From Erwinia sp. OLFS4 (GTDB taxonomy: Bacteria > Pseudomonadota > Gammaproteobacteria > Enterobacterales > Enterobacteriaceae): DNA of 64,000 bases. Below are positions 7,874 through 18,168 of this stretch, in pieces. The notes beneath the pieces were generated by a model. The model was given only the letters and a program-made list of their open reading frames with translations, did no database searches and had not been told where the DNA came from. A program made the translations under genes and the position numbers. Each line of letters begins with the position of its first letter. The stretch's first letter is position 1. Where the stretch lies: assembly GCF_002752165.1 (NCBI RefSeq), contig NZ_MOMB01000048.1:1-64000 (forward strand), in the 5' to 3' direction.

Positions 7874-10800
7874 TCACAGGCGACTCAGCTGCTCCATCGC
7901 CTGTAACACCCGCTTGTCAGAAACCGGATAAGGCGTTCCCAGCTGCTGGGCAAAATAACTCACGCGCAGCTCTTCAATCATCCAGCGAATTTCTGCCACA
8001 TCGGCAACGTCACGCTGCGCTGGCGGCATTTTATTCAGCCAGCTTTGCCAGGCCTGCTGAACCTGACTGACTTTAAGCATGCGCGCACGGTCACTGTGCG
8101 GATCAATCGCTAACTTCTCCAGCCGCCGCTCAATGGCGCTAAGATAGCGCAATACATCCGGCAGACGCCGCCAGCCAACAGCCGTGACAAAGCCACGAAA
8201 TACCAGTCCGTTCATCTGAGCTTTGATATCAGCCAGCGCCAGTGCCAGCGTCATATCTACCTGCCCTTTTAACCGTTTATTAATGGCAAAGGTTTTGCTC
8301 AGAATTTGTTCCACCTCACCGGCAATGGCAACCACGTTATCATTAAGCTGTGCCCGCACGGTGTCGTGCAGCGCCCGGAATGCCGCTTCCTGCCAGACCG
8401 GTCCACCGGCACTGTCAATCAGTTTATCCACGCCGCAGGCGATACAGTCATCAATCACATCCAGCACTTTGCCATAAGGATTAAAATAAAGCCCCAGCTT
8501 GGCTTTGTTGGGCAATTTTTCATGTAAATATTTAACGGGTGACGGAATATTCAGTAACAGCAGCCGACGCAAACCCGCGCGCATCATGCGTTGCTGTTCA
8601 TATTCTGAATCAAACAGCCTGATGGCCACACTCTGTTTCTCATCCACTAACGCCGGCCAGGCTTTCACACTGTAACCACCACGCTTCTGCTGGTAGTGAC
8701 GCGGCAGATCGCCAAAACTCCACTGTTGCAAATTCTGCTGTTCCAGACCGGCATCTGCAACCTGTGACAGGGTTTGCTGTACCCTGGCTTTTAGCGCCAG
8801 TTTCAGTGCAGCCAAATCTTTACCTTCAGCTAAAGTACGCTGATTTTCATCCAGCACGCGAAAGGTCATTTTAAGATGGTCGGCAACCAGATCCCATTGC
8901 CAGCTATCACGCGCCACCGTGACGCCAGTCATACGGCGAAATTCACGTTCGAGCGCATCCAGAAGCGGCAATTCAAATGGCGTAACCCTGCTGAGAAAAG
9001 CCTGCGCATAATCAGGAGCTGGCACAAAATTGCGCCGGACTGTTTTTGGCAAGGACTTTATTAACGCGCTAACCAGTTGCTGGCGCAGGCCGGGGATTTG
9101 CCATTCAAAACCACGATCCGCAACCTGATTCAGTAATGTCAGGGGAATATGCAGAGTGACGCCATCAGCGCCATCACCCGGCGTAAACTGATAGCTCAGA
9201 CGCAAGGTAAGATCGCCCTGCTGCCAGACATCCGGAAAATCGAGTTTGCTAACCTTGTCATTGCCACTGCGGACCAGCATTTCACGCGTAAAATGCAGTA
9301 ACTGCGGCTGCTGACGTTCTGCTTGTTGCCACCAGCTATCAAAATGGCGGCTGGAGACAACCTCCTGACCCAGCCGCTGGTCATAAAAGGCAAATAAAGT
9401 TTCATCATCGACCAGAATGTCACGCCGACGAGTTTTATGTTCCAGCACCTCAAGATCACGTCGTAGCTTCTGATTGGCATGAAAAAAGGCATGCCGGCTC
9501 TGCCATTCGCCTTCAACCAGCGCATGGCGGATAAACAACTCTCTGGACAACACGGGATCGATCTGCCCGTAATTCACCTTGCGGGCGACCACCACTGCCA
9601 GCCCAAATAAGGTAACTTTTTCCGTCGCCATCACCGCACCCTGCTTTTTTTCCCAGTGTGGCTCGCTGTAACTCCGCTTGATCAGATGCTGTGCCAGAGG
9701 TTCAATCCACTCCGGTTCGATACGCGCCGCAATACGCCCCCACAAGCGGCTGGTTTCAACCAGCTCCGCCACCATCGTCCAGCGGGGTGGTTTCCTGAAT
9801 AATCCGGAACCCGGAAAAATAGCAAAGTGACTATTACGGGCACCGGTAAACTCGGGTTTTTCAGCGTCTTTCTGTCCGATATGAGATAACAGGCCACTCA
9901 GTAAGGCTGTGTGTATCGCGCGGTAATCCGCCGCTTGCTGATTAATGGTCAGTCCAAGCTCTCGCACAACCTGGCGCAGCTGGGTATAAACATCCTGCCA
10001 TTCACGTACCCGCAGATAATTAAGGTAATCGGTTTTACACTGTCGTCTGAACTGGGTTGATGACAGCGTTTTTTGCTGTTGTTGCAGATAGTCCCACAGC
10101 GTAACAAACGCCATAAAATCAGAGTCTTTATCGGCAAAACGCCGGTGCTTTTCATCCGCTGCCTGCTGACGATCCGCCGGGCGTTCACGCGGGTCCTGTA
10201 TCGAAAGCGCCGCAACAATAATCATCACTTCGCGAAGTGCAGCCACTTTCGGCGCTTGCAGTACCATCCTGGCCAGCCGGGGATCCACCGGCAGCTGTGA
10301 CAAAGCGCGCCCGGACTGAGTCAGCGTATAGCCCGCGTGATGTTGTCGGATAGCGCCCAGCTCTTCAAGCAGGCGGACACCATCCTGAATATGGCGTTTA
10401 TCCGGTGCTTCAACAAACGGAAAGGCGCTAATATCACCCAGTCCCAACGCGGTCATCTGCAAAATAACCGAAGCCAGATTGGTGCGCAGAATTTCCGGAT
10501 CGGTAAAGGCAGGCCGGCTGAGAAAATCATCTTCCGCATACAGCCTGATACAGATACCCGCAGATACCCTGCCGCAGCGCCCTTTTCGCTGATTGGCGGA
10601 GGCCTGAGAAATGGATTCAATAGGCAGACGCTGTACTTTGGTACGATAGCTATAACGGCTGATACGCGCCCGTCCGGGATCGATTACATATTTAATCCCG
10701 GGCACCGTCAGCGACGTTTCTGCCACGTTTGTTGCCAGCACAATACGGCGACCAGCATGAGAGTGAAACACTTTATTTTGTTCCGCATTCGATAGCCGTG

Positions 10801-11773
10801 CGTACAGCGGCAGAATCTCGGTATGCGGCAATTCACGCCGAACCAACGCATCGGCAGTATCACGAATTTCACGTTCACCGCTCATAAAGATCAGAATATC
10901 GCCCGGTCCTTCAGCGCAGAGTTCATCCACCGCGTCCAGAATAGCCTGCAACTGATCGCGCTCACTGTCATCCGCATCTTCAACCACCGGACGGTAACGC
11001 ACTTCAACCGGATAAGTTCGCCCTGAAACCTCGATCACTGGCGCATTATTGAAATGACGAGAAAAACGCTGCGGGTCAATGGTGGCTGAGGTAATAATCA
11101 CTTTCAAATCTGGCCGGCGCGGCAACAGTTCGTGCAAATATCCCAGTAAAAAATCGATATTCAGACTGCGTTCATGCGCCTCATCAATAATAAGGGTATC
11201 GTACTGTAACAGCAGCCGATCCTGCTGAATTTCTGCCAGCAGGATACCATCGGTCATCAGCTTAATCTGACTCAGCTCGCTGAGCTGATCATTAAAACGC
11301 ACTTTGTAGCCAACGCAACCGCCCAGTGATGTCTCCAGCTCGGCGGCAATACGCTGAGCAACAGTACGTGCGGCCAGGCGTCGCGGCTGAGTATGTCCGA
11401 TAACACCCAGTACGCCGCGACCTAAGGCCAGACATATTTTCGGCAGCTGCGTCGTTTTACCCGAGCCAGTTTCTCCGGCAACAATCACAACCTGATGGGC
11501 AGCAATGGCCTCGGCAATTTCCTGCTGTTTCTCGCTGACCGGCAGATTATCCGCCAGGGTTATCACTGGCGTGGCCGCGCGGCGCGCGGCAACAAGCTGC
11601 GTGGCGCGGGCAAACTCACCGGCAATTTCATCAGCCGCCTGCGCACGGCGGGCAGGGTTGTCTATTTTCTGGATGTGCTGTAAACGACGCTGTAAACGCT
11701 GGCGGTCGCGTAGCGTCAGACCCTCAAGCTGCGACCATAGCGTTTGCAAACAAATTGATGGTGTTTCTGACAT
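7874..11773 (-). CDS. hrpA: ATP-dependent RNA helicase HrpA (DEAH box)
   Basis: Large DEAH/RHA helicase of about 1,299 residues (E. coli 1,300), implicated in mRNA processing and rescue of stalled ribosomes. Motifs include Walker A AGETGSGKTTQLP near residue 100, the DEAH box IIDEAHERS near 197, motif III SATID, motif V ATNVAETSLTVPG and motif VI QRKGRCGR. These are followed by the HA2/OB region and the long C-terminal DUF3418 extension particular to HrpA. The frame is open upstream to a TTG at 11797, but the ATG at 11773 (MSETPS) gives the usual length. It is divergent from azoR, with a 17-bp tandem repeat between them. Confidence 0.96.
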   Translation of the reverse strand: MSETPSICLQTLWSQLEGLTLRDRQRLQRRLQHIQKIDNPARRAQAADEIAGEFARATQLVAARRAATPVITLADNLPVSEKQQEIAEAIAAHQVVIVAGETGSGKTTQLPKICLALGRGVLGVIGHTQPRRLAARTVAQRIAAELETSLGGCVGYKVRFNDQLSELSQIKLMTDGILLAEIQQDRLLLQYDTLIIDEAHERSLNIDFLLGYLHELLPRRPDLKVIITSATIDPQRFSRHFNNAPVIEVSGRTYPVEVRYRPVVEDADDSERDQLQAILDAVDELCAEGPGDILIFMSGEREIRDTADALVRRELPHTEILPLYARLSNAEQNKVFHSHAGRRIVLATNVAETSLTVPGIKYVIDPGRARISRYSYRTKVQRLPIESISQASANQRKGRCGRVSAGICIRLYAEDDFLSRPAFTDPEILRTNLASVILQMTALGLGDISAFPFVEAPDKRHIQDGVRLLEELGAIRQHHAGYTLTQSGRALSQLPVDPRLARMVLQAPKVAALREVMIIVAALSIQDPRERPADRQQAADEKHRRFADKDSDFMAFVTLWDYLQQQQKTLSSTQFRRQCKTDYLNYLRVREWQDVYTQLRQVVRELGLTINQQAADYRAIHTALLSGLLSHIGQKDAEKPEFTGARNSHFAIFPGSGLFRKPPRWTMVAELVETSRLWGRIAARIEPEWIEPLAQHLIKRSYSEPHWEKKQGAVMATEKVTLFGLAVVVARKVNYGQIDPVLSRELFIRHALVEGEWQSRHAFFHANQKLRRDLEVLEHKTRRRDILVDDETLFAFYDQRLGQEVVSSRHFDSWWQQAERQQPQLLHFTREMLVRSGNDKVSKLDFPDVWQQGDLTLRLSYQFTPGDGADGVTLHIPLTLLNQVADRGFEWQIPGLRQQLVSALIKSLPKTVRRNFVPAPDYAQAFLSRVTPFELPLLDALEREFRRMTGVTVARDSWQWDLVADHLKMTFRVLDENQRTLAEGKDLAALKLALKARVQQTLSQVADAGLEQQNLQQWSFGDLPRHYQQKRGGYSVKAWPALVDEKQSVAIRLFDSEYEQQRMMRAGLRRLLLLNIPSPVKYLHEKLPNKAKLGLYFNPYGKVLDVIDDCIACGVDKLIDSAGGPVWQEAAFRALHDTVRAQLNDNVVAIAGEVEQILSKTFAINKRLKGQVDMTLALALADIKAQMNGLVFRGFVTAVGWRRLPDVLRYLSAIERRLEKLAIDPHSDRARMLKVSQVQQAWQSWLNKMPPAQRDVADVAEIRWMIEELRVSYFAQQLGTPYPVSDKRVLQAMEQLSRL

Positions 11774-11798
11774 GGTTACCCGGTTGTGAGACAACAAT

Positions 11799-11832
11799 TG
11801 ACCTGATTTAACTTCTGACCTGATTTAACTTT
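11799..11832 (+). repeat. 17-bp tandem repeat in the hrpA-azoR divergent promoter region
   Basis: TGACCTGATTTAACTTC is followed immediately by TGACCTGATTTAACTTT, two copies differing only in the last base. It lies just upstream of the hrpA start codon and 194 bp before azoR. It could be a tandem protein-binding site or a recent small duplication. Confidence 0.85.
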
Positions 11833-11914
11833 ATATGCTGTGAACAGCGGTTTGCCGCGTCATCTTATCACAATCAGGGCCGGCGTGGCTGGCGTTGCGG
11901 CGCTTGTTCAATAA

Positions 11915-12631
<717 letters not shown>

Positions 12632-12657
12632 TTCAGCCGGCGCTAATAGCAATATAT

Positions 12658-12684
12658 AAAAGCGATCGCCGGATCGCTTTTTTA
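12658..12684 (+). terminator. azoR terminator
   Basis: AGCGATC (12661-12667), loop GCCG, GATCGCT (12672-12678), with A residues before and TTTTTT after. It can act in both directions and lies between convergent azoR and ydbL. Confidence 0.88.
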
Positions 12685-12708
12685 TTGTTCGCTTTTTTGT
12701 AGCCACAG

Positions 12709-13017
12709 TCAGTTAATGCCGCGTACATACTCACCTGCCGCCGCCCGCTCTACCAGTTTTTTTCCGGCCAGGGAAGCCACCTCGTGGGTAGTCAGATTAT
12801 TTTGTTGTGCCAGACGCTGATACTGCTGCTGGCGTCCCGCATTAACGCGCGCAACCAGTTGCTGGGTTTCCCTGTCATTCTGTCGTGCTGCCAGATATCC
12901 GCTCAGCGTTTCCCCCACGCGCCCACTGCTGCGCGCTTGATCCAGAGTCAGTGCCAGACTGACCGGTGCAATCAGCAATAGCGCCAGTAACCAGCCAGCG
13001 TAACGCTTGTTCTTCAT
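12709..13017 (-). CDS. ydbL: YdbL family periplasmic protein (DUF1318)
   Basis: A 102-residue exported protein with signal peptide (1-21, ending VSLA) followed by a mostly helical DUF1318 domain with LDQARSSGRVGETLSGYLAA and VNAGRQQQYQRLA. It is the last gene of the ydbH-ynbE-ydbL operon. In E. coli YdbL has been described as a periplasmic factor that keeps the YnbE lipoprotein from over-assembling on the YdbH bridge. The ATG at 13017 (MKNKRYAG) gives the right signal peptide and has a purine-rich ribosome site (AAGGATAAC). The frame is open further upstream, but that part overlaps ynbE. Confidence 0.9.
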   Translation of the reverse strand: MKNKRYAGWLLALLLIAPVSLALTLDQARSSGRVGETLSGYLAARQNDRETQQLVARVNAGRQQQYQRLAQQNNLTTHEVASLAGKKLVERAAAGEYVRGIN

Positions 13018-13030
13018 GGTGTTATCCTTA

Positions 13031-13222
13031 TCAGAACAGATCGCTATTATTTTTAAGTAATGCTTCCACGTCTTTATCTGCTTTAATATGAATTTCATGC
13101 TCAATCTTCACGTTCATATTGATGGTAATCGGTGCTTTGGGGGCCGCTACCTCAATACGTGGCACGCAGCCACAAAGCATCAATGCGCTGCCAAACAGCA
13201 CAAAACCAAGACTATTTGTCAT
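13031..13222 (-). CDS. ynbE: Outer-membrane lipoprotein YnbE
   Basis: A small lipoprotein of 63 residues. The signal sequence MTNSLGFVLFGSALMLCGC contains the lipobox L-C-G-C, leaving a mature peptide of about 45 residues with the motif PRIEVAAPKAPITINMNVKIEHEIHIK typical of YnbE. In E. coli YnbE forms an intermembrane bridge with the AsmA-like protein YdbH for phospholipid traffic to the outer membrane. It overlaps the 3' end of ydbH by 11 bp and precedes ydbL by 13 bp, so the three genes form one transcription unit. The ATG at 13222 was chosen because it begins the lipoprotein signal. Confidence 0.92.
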   Translation of the reverse strand: MTNSLGFVLFGSALMLCGCVPRIEVAAPKAPITINMNVKIEHEIHIKADKDVEALLKNNSDLF

Positions 13223-15836
13223 CCGACGTCCCCTTTTGCGATGGCAGGCTAATGTTGTCTTCCACCCAGGATTGCAAATTATCGCCAAAGCGCAGACTGC
13301 GCCAGAGCTGAAAAAGATTCTCACGATGGGTATAGTGCAAAGATACCCGCTGTTTACGATCGCTGAACTGGCTGGCCCCGTTCACCTGCGCCGTCATTTT
13401 CAGCCAGCCTAAGTTATTAAGATCAATCGTTGCCCACGAGCGTGAAATTTCCATATAACGCAGCCAGTCCATTGCCGCCCCTGCCGCCATATTATTGCTG
13501 GAAATGGCATCAGCCGTGTCTTTATCCAGCCGGAAGGTGAGCGGTCCTTCATTAGCAATCCAGCCTTTGTGGACCAGCCACTGCCGATCGTTCAGCCACA
13601 GTGGCAGCATGCCATTGACAAAACCCGACAAAGCAAACTGTTTTGGCTTCAGCGCGGTGATAAATTTGCTCAGGTTGATATGCCGCAGCCCGAGGTTTGC
13701 CGCCTCCTGTTGCGGCATCACCAGGCTGTCTAACGACAGCTGGCCATCCATCAGATCAATGTTAACATTACTCAGTCGCAGGGGTTGCTGGTCATTCCAG
13801 GGATACCAGCCCTGTAAATCCGCCCGGATATTGGTCAAATCAAACTGATTTTTAATCGCCGCGATGCGCAACGCCACCGGTCTCCTGGCACCAAAATACC
13901 ATTGATGCTGTTTAAAACGAAAAGGCAGCGAGAAATCAACGCCCTGAAATTCGTTATCCGGCATACGGGCATAACCATCACCGACAACAAAATGGCCACC
14001 GGCCTGGAAACCTTCGCCACTGGCGGCAGAAAACGCCGCCTGGGCTCGCAGGGTACCACTCAGGATGCGCATTTTCAGATTCGGACTGAGTAACGGCTGA
14101 AACACCGGCAATGCCTGTGAAGGCCACCATGCCTGGCCGCGTAATCGCTGGCCATCCCAGCGCCCATGGAGCTGTACCGGCCCCATGTCACCAGCCTGAA
14201 GCTGGCCACGCCACAAGAACCAGGCCGGGTCGCGGCCATGCAGAGTTAATAGCAGATGACCATCCGGCAACTTGCCGCCATAACTGAACCGGGTCACGCT
14301 GGCATCCAGTTTCACGCTACCGCTGAAAGCGGGATGGCTGGGATCGCGCTGCCAGCGAATCGGCTCACCCAGCGTCAGACGCGGGGCATTCACCGTAACC
14401 GCAGCGTAACTTAGCTTATCAAATCCGGTAGAAAGACTATCCAGTTCAATTTTGCTGTAACGCCAGCTTCCCGTGCCGCGCAGATCCCAGTTGGCGCTAA
14501 ATGGCGTCATATAACCCTTACCCCAGTAACGCCAGCGCCAGATCCCCTTATCCGGCCAGAACTGATGTGCCCCGCCATCAAGATGTAAGCGAAAATCGCC
14601 CATATTGGGATCATGGGCACTGAGAATAGCTTGTAAACGGCCGCTGATACCAGCAGCAGATAGCTGAACACCCGCCAGCGGCCAGCGTGCTTCATTCACT
14701 TCCAGCGTGGACAGTAATCGTCCACGCATGCGCATCAGTGCTCCCGGAGAAAAATGCAGTACCGGATCGAGCAGTGGTCCACGCAGCTCGCCGGGCAGGC
14801 TGGCATAAAACTGCAGGTGGGTAAGTTTACTGTCGCCGGTTATGCGTAAAGGCAGCTGGCTGTGTTGCCAGTCGGGTTTACCTGGACCAAAACTGACCAC
14901 CACGTTGCCGCGGCCACCACGCCCGGCAGTCAGTACGTTGAGCCTTCCGCTGAGCTGCGCTGTGCCCACACCTTGTTGCCAGTCGTCTATCTGTAATGCG
15001 ACGCCACCGGACACGGGCTGCCCGGCCCAGGGCCACTGCCACTGACCTTTACTGATTTGAATACGTTTGCTGTCTGCCTGCCAGGGCAGACGCAGTAACG
15101 GCTGCGCTTCGCCTTGTGCCGTTACCCTAAATTCACCTTGCTGTTGTTGCCAGACCAATCTGACATCAAGCGGAGCCGGCAGGTTAGCCACCTGCAGATT
15201 GCCACTTAATTCACCGCTTTCAGGCAGGCTATCAGGTCTCGCCGCCAGATTGAGGGTTCCGCGCAGGGTGAAAGGTTGCGGGCTGCCAGCCACAGGCAGC
15301 GTCAGATGCTCGATTGTCAGTCGCTTTACGTCCAACTGCGCCTGAGCACTGATGTTATGCCCGGTATAGATAAGCTGTTGTTGCCGGGAATTAACAGAGA
15401 GATGTAACCCACCTGACCAGGCCTGCCAGGGCGAAATAATGACGTTATCAATATCCAGACGTGCATCAGGAAGACGCTGCTGCCACTCATCCAGTGAACG
15501 CGCTGGCTGAGCACCACCACTGGCGGGCAGTTTACTCAGACACTGGCTGTCAAGCCGGGCAGTGACGGCCTGTAGCTGCCAGCGCTGATTTTTTCTTCCC
15601 AGCGCTGCCCCTTCCAGCTCAGCGAGCAGGCAGTCATCCTGCCAGTAGCGAATTAAGGGAAACCGCAGCTGATGGTGTTGCCAGCCAAACCGGCCGTTCA
15701 TTTCCAGCCGGGCCTGTTCGGGTAGCCACAAGGCAATCACACGCGGCAACCAGAGTGAAGCACTGGTAAGCAGCAAGCCTGACAGTATAATAATAATCAG
15801 ACAGATTATTCCAAGCGTTTTCAGACAGCGCCCCAA
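13212..15836 (-). CDS. ydbH: AsmA-like intermembrane phospholipid transport protein YdbH
   Basis: An 874-residue protein with a single N-terminal transmembrane helix (about 7-30, LGIICLIIIILSGLLLTSASLWL). A long repeated beta-rich (RBG/AsmA-like) body and a C-terminal DUF2125/DUF748-like end follow. YdbH, YhdP and TamB are the three partly redundant AsmA-like bridges that carry phospholipids from inner to outer membrane. Length is close to E. coli YdbH (879). It is the first gene of ydbH-ynbE-ydbL and is divergent from ldhA, with 96 bp between them holding both promoters. Confidence 0.93.
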   Translation of the reverse strand: MGRCLKTLGIICLIIIILSGLLLTSASLWLPRVIALWLPEQARLEMNGRFGWQHHQLRFPLIRYWQDDCLLAELEGAALGRKNQRWQLQAVTARLDSQCLSKLPASGGAQPARSLDEWQQRLPDARLDIDNVIISPWQAWSGGLHLSVNSRQQQLIYTGHNISAQAQLDVKRLTIEHLTLPVAGSPQPFTLRGTLNLAARPDSLPESGELSGNLQVANLPAPLDVRLVWQQQQGEFRVTAQGEAQPLLRLPWQADSKRIQISKGQWQWPWAGQPVSGGVALQIDDWQQGVGTAQLSGRLNVLTAGRGGRGNVVVSFGPGKPDWQHSQLPLRITGDSKLTHLQFYASLPGELRGPLLDPVLHFSPGALMRMRGRLLSTLEVNEARWPLAGVQLSAAGISGRLQAILSAHDPNMGDFRLHLDGGAHQFWPDKGIWRWRYWGKGYMTPFSANWDLRGTGSWRYSKIELDSLSTGFDKLSYAAVTVNAPRLTLGEPIRWQRDPSHPAFSGSVKLDASVTRFSYGGKLPDGHLLLTLHGRDPAWFLWRGQLQAGDMGPVQLHGRWDGQRLRGQAWWPSQALPVFQPLLSPNLKMRILSGTLRAQAAFSAASGEGFQAGGHFVVGDGYARMPDNEFQGVDFSLPFRFKQHQWYFGARRPVALRIAAIKNQFDLTNIRADLQGWYPWNDQQPLRLSNVNIDLMDGQLSLDSLVMPQQEAANLGLRHINLSKFITALKPKQFALSGFVNGMLPLWLNDRQWLVHKGWIANEGPLTFRLDKDTADAISSNNMAAGAAMDWLRYMEISRSWATIDLNNLGWLKMTAQVNGASQFSDRKQRVSLHYTHRENLFQLWRSLRFGDNLQSWVEDNISLPSQKGTSDDK

Positions 15837-15935
15837 GGCGTTCCTCCCTATTCTCCCTGATTGCTCTGCTGGGATAATGGCATGAAGCGCCGACCGGGTG
15901 AAGTGTTATCGCGCCAGGCCGCCAGGAGTTAAATG

Positions 15936-16937
15936 ATGAAGATAGCCGTGTACAGCACCAGACAATATGAACGTAAATATCTGGAGCAGGTAAACGAGAA
16001 TTATGGCATGGAAGTCGAATTTTTCGATTTTCTGCTCACGGAACGTACGGCAAAGAACGCAATCAGCTGTGATGCCGTGTGTATTTTTGTTAATGACGAT
16101 GGCAGCAGAGAAGTACTCCAGGAGCTGGCAGCGCTCGGAGTAAAATATATTGCGCTACGCTGTGCCGGATTCAACAATGTCGATCTTAAAGCTGCTGACG
16201 AATTTGGCCTGACGGTAGTACGCGTCCCGGCCTATTCCCCCGAAGCGGTTGCCGAACATGCCGTCGGCATGATGATGACGTTAAATCGCCATATTCATCG
16301 TGCCTGGTTACGCACCCGTGATGCTAACTTTTCACTGGAAGGTCTGACCGGATTTAATATGCATGGTCGCACCGCAGGCATTATCGGTACCGGAAAAATT
16401 GGCCTTGCCACCCTGCGTATTCTGAAAGGTTTTGGTATGCAGCTGCTGGCTTACGACCCCTGGCCAAATCCACTGGCGCTGGAGCTGGGCGCGGAATATG
16501 TTGATCTGGCAACATTATTTTCCCGTGCCGACGTGATCAGTCTGCACTGTCCGATGACGCCGCAAAACCAGCATTTGCTTAATGCCGGCGCTTTCGCACA
16601 GATGAAAGATGGCGTGATGATTATTAATACCAGTCGCGGCGGGCTAATTGATTCTCAGGCAGCCATTGACGCGTTAAAAATGCAAAAAATTGGCGCACTG
16701 GGGATGGATGTCTATGAAAATGAACGCGACCTGTTTTTTGAAGATAAATCAAATGATGTTATTCAGGATGATATTTTCCGCCGGTTATCTGCCTGCCATA
16801 ACGTATTATTTACCGGCCATCAGGCATTTCTTACCTCAGATGCGTTGATCAGCATCGCTGAAGTCACGCTGGAGAACCTTGCCTGTCTGGCACGGGGGGA
16901 AATTTGCGCTAACCGGCTAACGGCCGGTCAGCAATAA
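15936..16937 (+). CDS. ldhA: Fermentative D-lactate dehydrogenase LdhA
   Basis: Cytoplasmic NAD-dependent 2-hydroxyacid dehydrogenase that reduces pyruvate to D-lactate during fermentation. It shows the nucleotide-binding motif GIIGTGKIG (about 149-157), catalytic Arg in NTSRGGLID (about 233), catalytic Glu in DVYENERD (about 262) and catalytic His in FTGHQAFLT (about 294), all intact. Two adjacent ATGs are possible (15933 and 15936); the second has the better spacing (7 bp) from AGGAG at 15924-15928 and corresponds to the E. coli start MKLAVYS. In E. coli hslJ follows; here a DUF333 lipoprotein follows on the opposite strand. Confidence 0.95.
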   Translation: MKIAVYSTRQYERKYLEQVNENYGMEVEFFDFLLTERTAKNAISCDAVCIFVNDDGSREVLQELAALGVKYIALRCAGFNNVDLKAADEFGLTVVRVPAYSPEAVAEHAVGMMMTLNRHIHRAWLRTRDANFSLEGLTGFNMHGRTAGIIGTGKIGLATLRILKGFGMQLLAYDPWPNPLALELGAEYVDLATLFSRADVISLHCPMTPQNQHLLNAGAFAQMKDGVMIINTSRGGLIDSQAAIDALKMQKIGALGMDVYENERDLFFEDKSNDVIQDDIFRRLSACHNVLFTGHQAFLTSDALISIAEVTLENLACLARGEICANRLTAGQQ

Positions 16938-16941
16938 CAAC

Positions 16942-17214
16942 TCACAAACAGCCGCCTGATGTCAGTGCGCTTTCGCTACAACGGCGGCCATTCGGTAACT
17001 GGCACATCCCGACGGCACTACCATCCAGCTGCCGGGAGAATGCCAGCGTTCCACCGGCGCCCCCGCAGGCATCGGCTGCAATAGAAGACATATGGGGTCT
17101 GGCCGCGACATGGGCACTGGTTGCCTGCTGTGGCGGTTCATCGTTATCCGGGGCACTGCTACAGGCAGCAAGGGCCATTACAGCAGCAGACAGGAATAAA
17201 GTCGCAGCTTTCAT
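16942..17214 (-). CDS. DUF333 lipoprotein, YdbJ-like
   Basis: A 90-residue lipoprotein with a signal ending LAAC at Cys17 (lipobox ALAAC), a Ser/Pro/Gln linker, and a C-terminal DUF333 domain. That domain has the pattern CGGAGGTLAFSRQLDGSAVG followed by C-x-LPNGRRC, equivalent to the GGxxxxxxxxxGxxGxCxLPDGxxCxEWA family signature. The position next to ldhA on the way to nifJ corresponds to E. coli ydbJ. Its function is unknown. It ends 4 bp from the convergent ldhA stop. A second DUF333 lipoprotein lies at 42.7 kb. Confidence 0.8.
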   Translation of the reverse strand: MKAATLFLSAAVMALAACSSAPDNDEPPQQATSAHVAARPHMSSIAADACGGAGGTLAFSRQLDGSAVGMCQLPNGRRCSESALTSGGCL

Positions 17215-17397
17215 TGTTCGGACTCCGGGAAATGAACAGTTAAAACGTCAACAGAATAAGCAACGTTAACTAAAAGGTCGATACCTTTCATCTTTATTTT
17301 TACAAAACAAAAACGTCAAAATTGCAATGACAGGTTGTCTTATTTTTTTATTTTCGCAACGCTGACATCTCATCACCAAATAATCAGGAGGATACTA

Positions 17398-18054
17398 ATG
17401 GTTGTTGATTTACTGGTTCGTGTTGCTCTGGCCGGCGCCCTGGGCGGGCTGATTGGTCTTGAGCGTCAGCTTCGTGCCAAAGAGGCGGGTTTGCGTACCC
17501 ATATTCTGGTCGGTATCGGTAGTGCAATGTTTATGATTGTATCGAAATATGGTTTTGCCGATATGCTGCCGCTGGAACACGTTGCGCTTGACCCAAGCCG
17601 GATAGCGGCCCAGGTTGTCAGCGGGATGGGTTTCCTTGGGGCGGGAACTATCATGATTCAGCGCCAGGTCGTGCGGGGACTCACTACTGCAGCCGGTCTG
17701 TGGGTGACAGCCGCCATCGGTCTGGTGATTGGTAGCGGGCTGTATGAAATTGGTATTTATGGCACGCTGCTGGCTCTGGTGGTACTTGAACTGTTCAGTC
17801 GTCTTAGCCGTTATCTGATTGGCAAACATCACTCGTTATTGTTTCGCCTTAAGCCCAAAAGTGTGCCGATGGTGTTACTGACGTTACAAAAAGAGCGCAT
17901 CCGCACCGGTCAGGTTTCGGTGGTTAATCGTGAAGAAGAAAGCGGACTGTGTGAGCTTTCACTTGACGTGACATTGTCACCAAGAGTCGATCAGTCACGC
18001 CTGTATGAAGCCCTGATGGAGATTAAAGGGGTGCATAGCCTGGAAATGCAGTAG
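17398..18054 (+). CDS. MgtC/SapB family inner-membrane protein
   Basis: A 218-residue membrane protein. Four to five hydrophobic helices in the first 145 residues carry the MgtC signature GALGGLIGLERQLRAKEAGLRTH and MGFLGAGTIM, followed by a soluble C-terminal domain of ACT-like character. MgtC proteins are linked to magnesium limitation, acid pH and modulation of the F-type ATPase. This copy has a longer soluble tail than E. coli YhiD-type MgtC. The ATG at 17398 sits 6 bp after a perfect AGGAGG (17386-17391), so the upstream in-frame start at 17335 is rejected. It stands alone between convergent and tandem neighbours. Confidence 0.87.
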   Translation: MVVDLLVRVALAGALGGLIGLERQLRAKEAGLRTHILVGIGSAMFMIVSKYGFADMLPLEHVALDPSRIAAQVVSGMGFLGAGTIMIQRQVVRGLTTAAGLWVTAAIGLVIGSGLYEIGIYGTLLALVVLELFSRLSRYLIGKHHSLLFRLKPKSVPMVLLTLQKERIRTGQVSVVNREEESGLCELSLDVTLSPRVDQSRLYEALMEIKGVHSLEMQ

Positions 18055-18168
18055 AAAACGGCAATTTTGATCGTCAGTGCGCCGTAAACTTTGATTCCTT
18101 TATTTTTATAGGGATAAACGGCGTAGCTGTGCCAGACTCTGAAGCAGATTAACTTTAGAGGATGTCGT

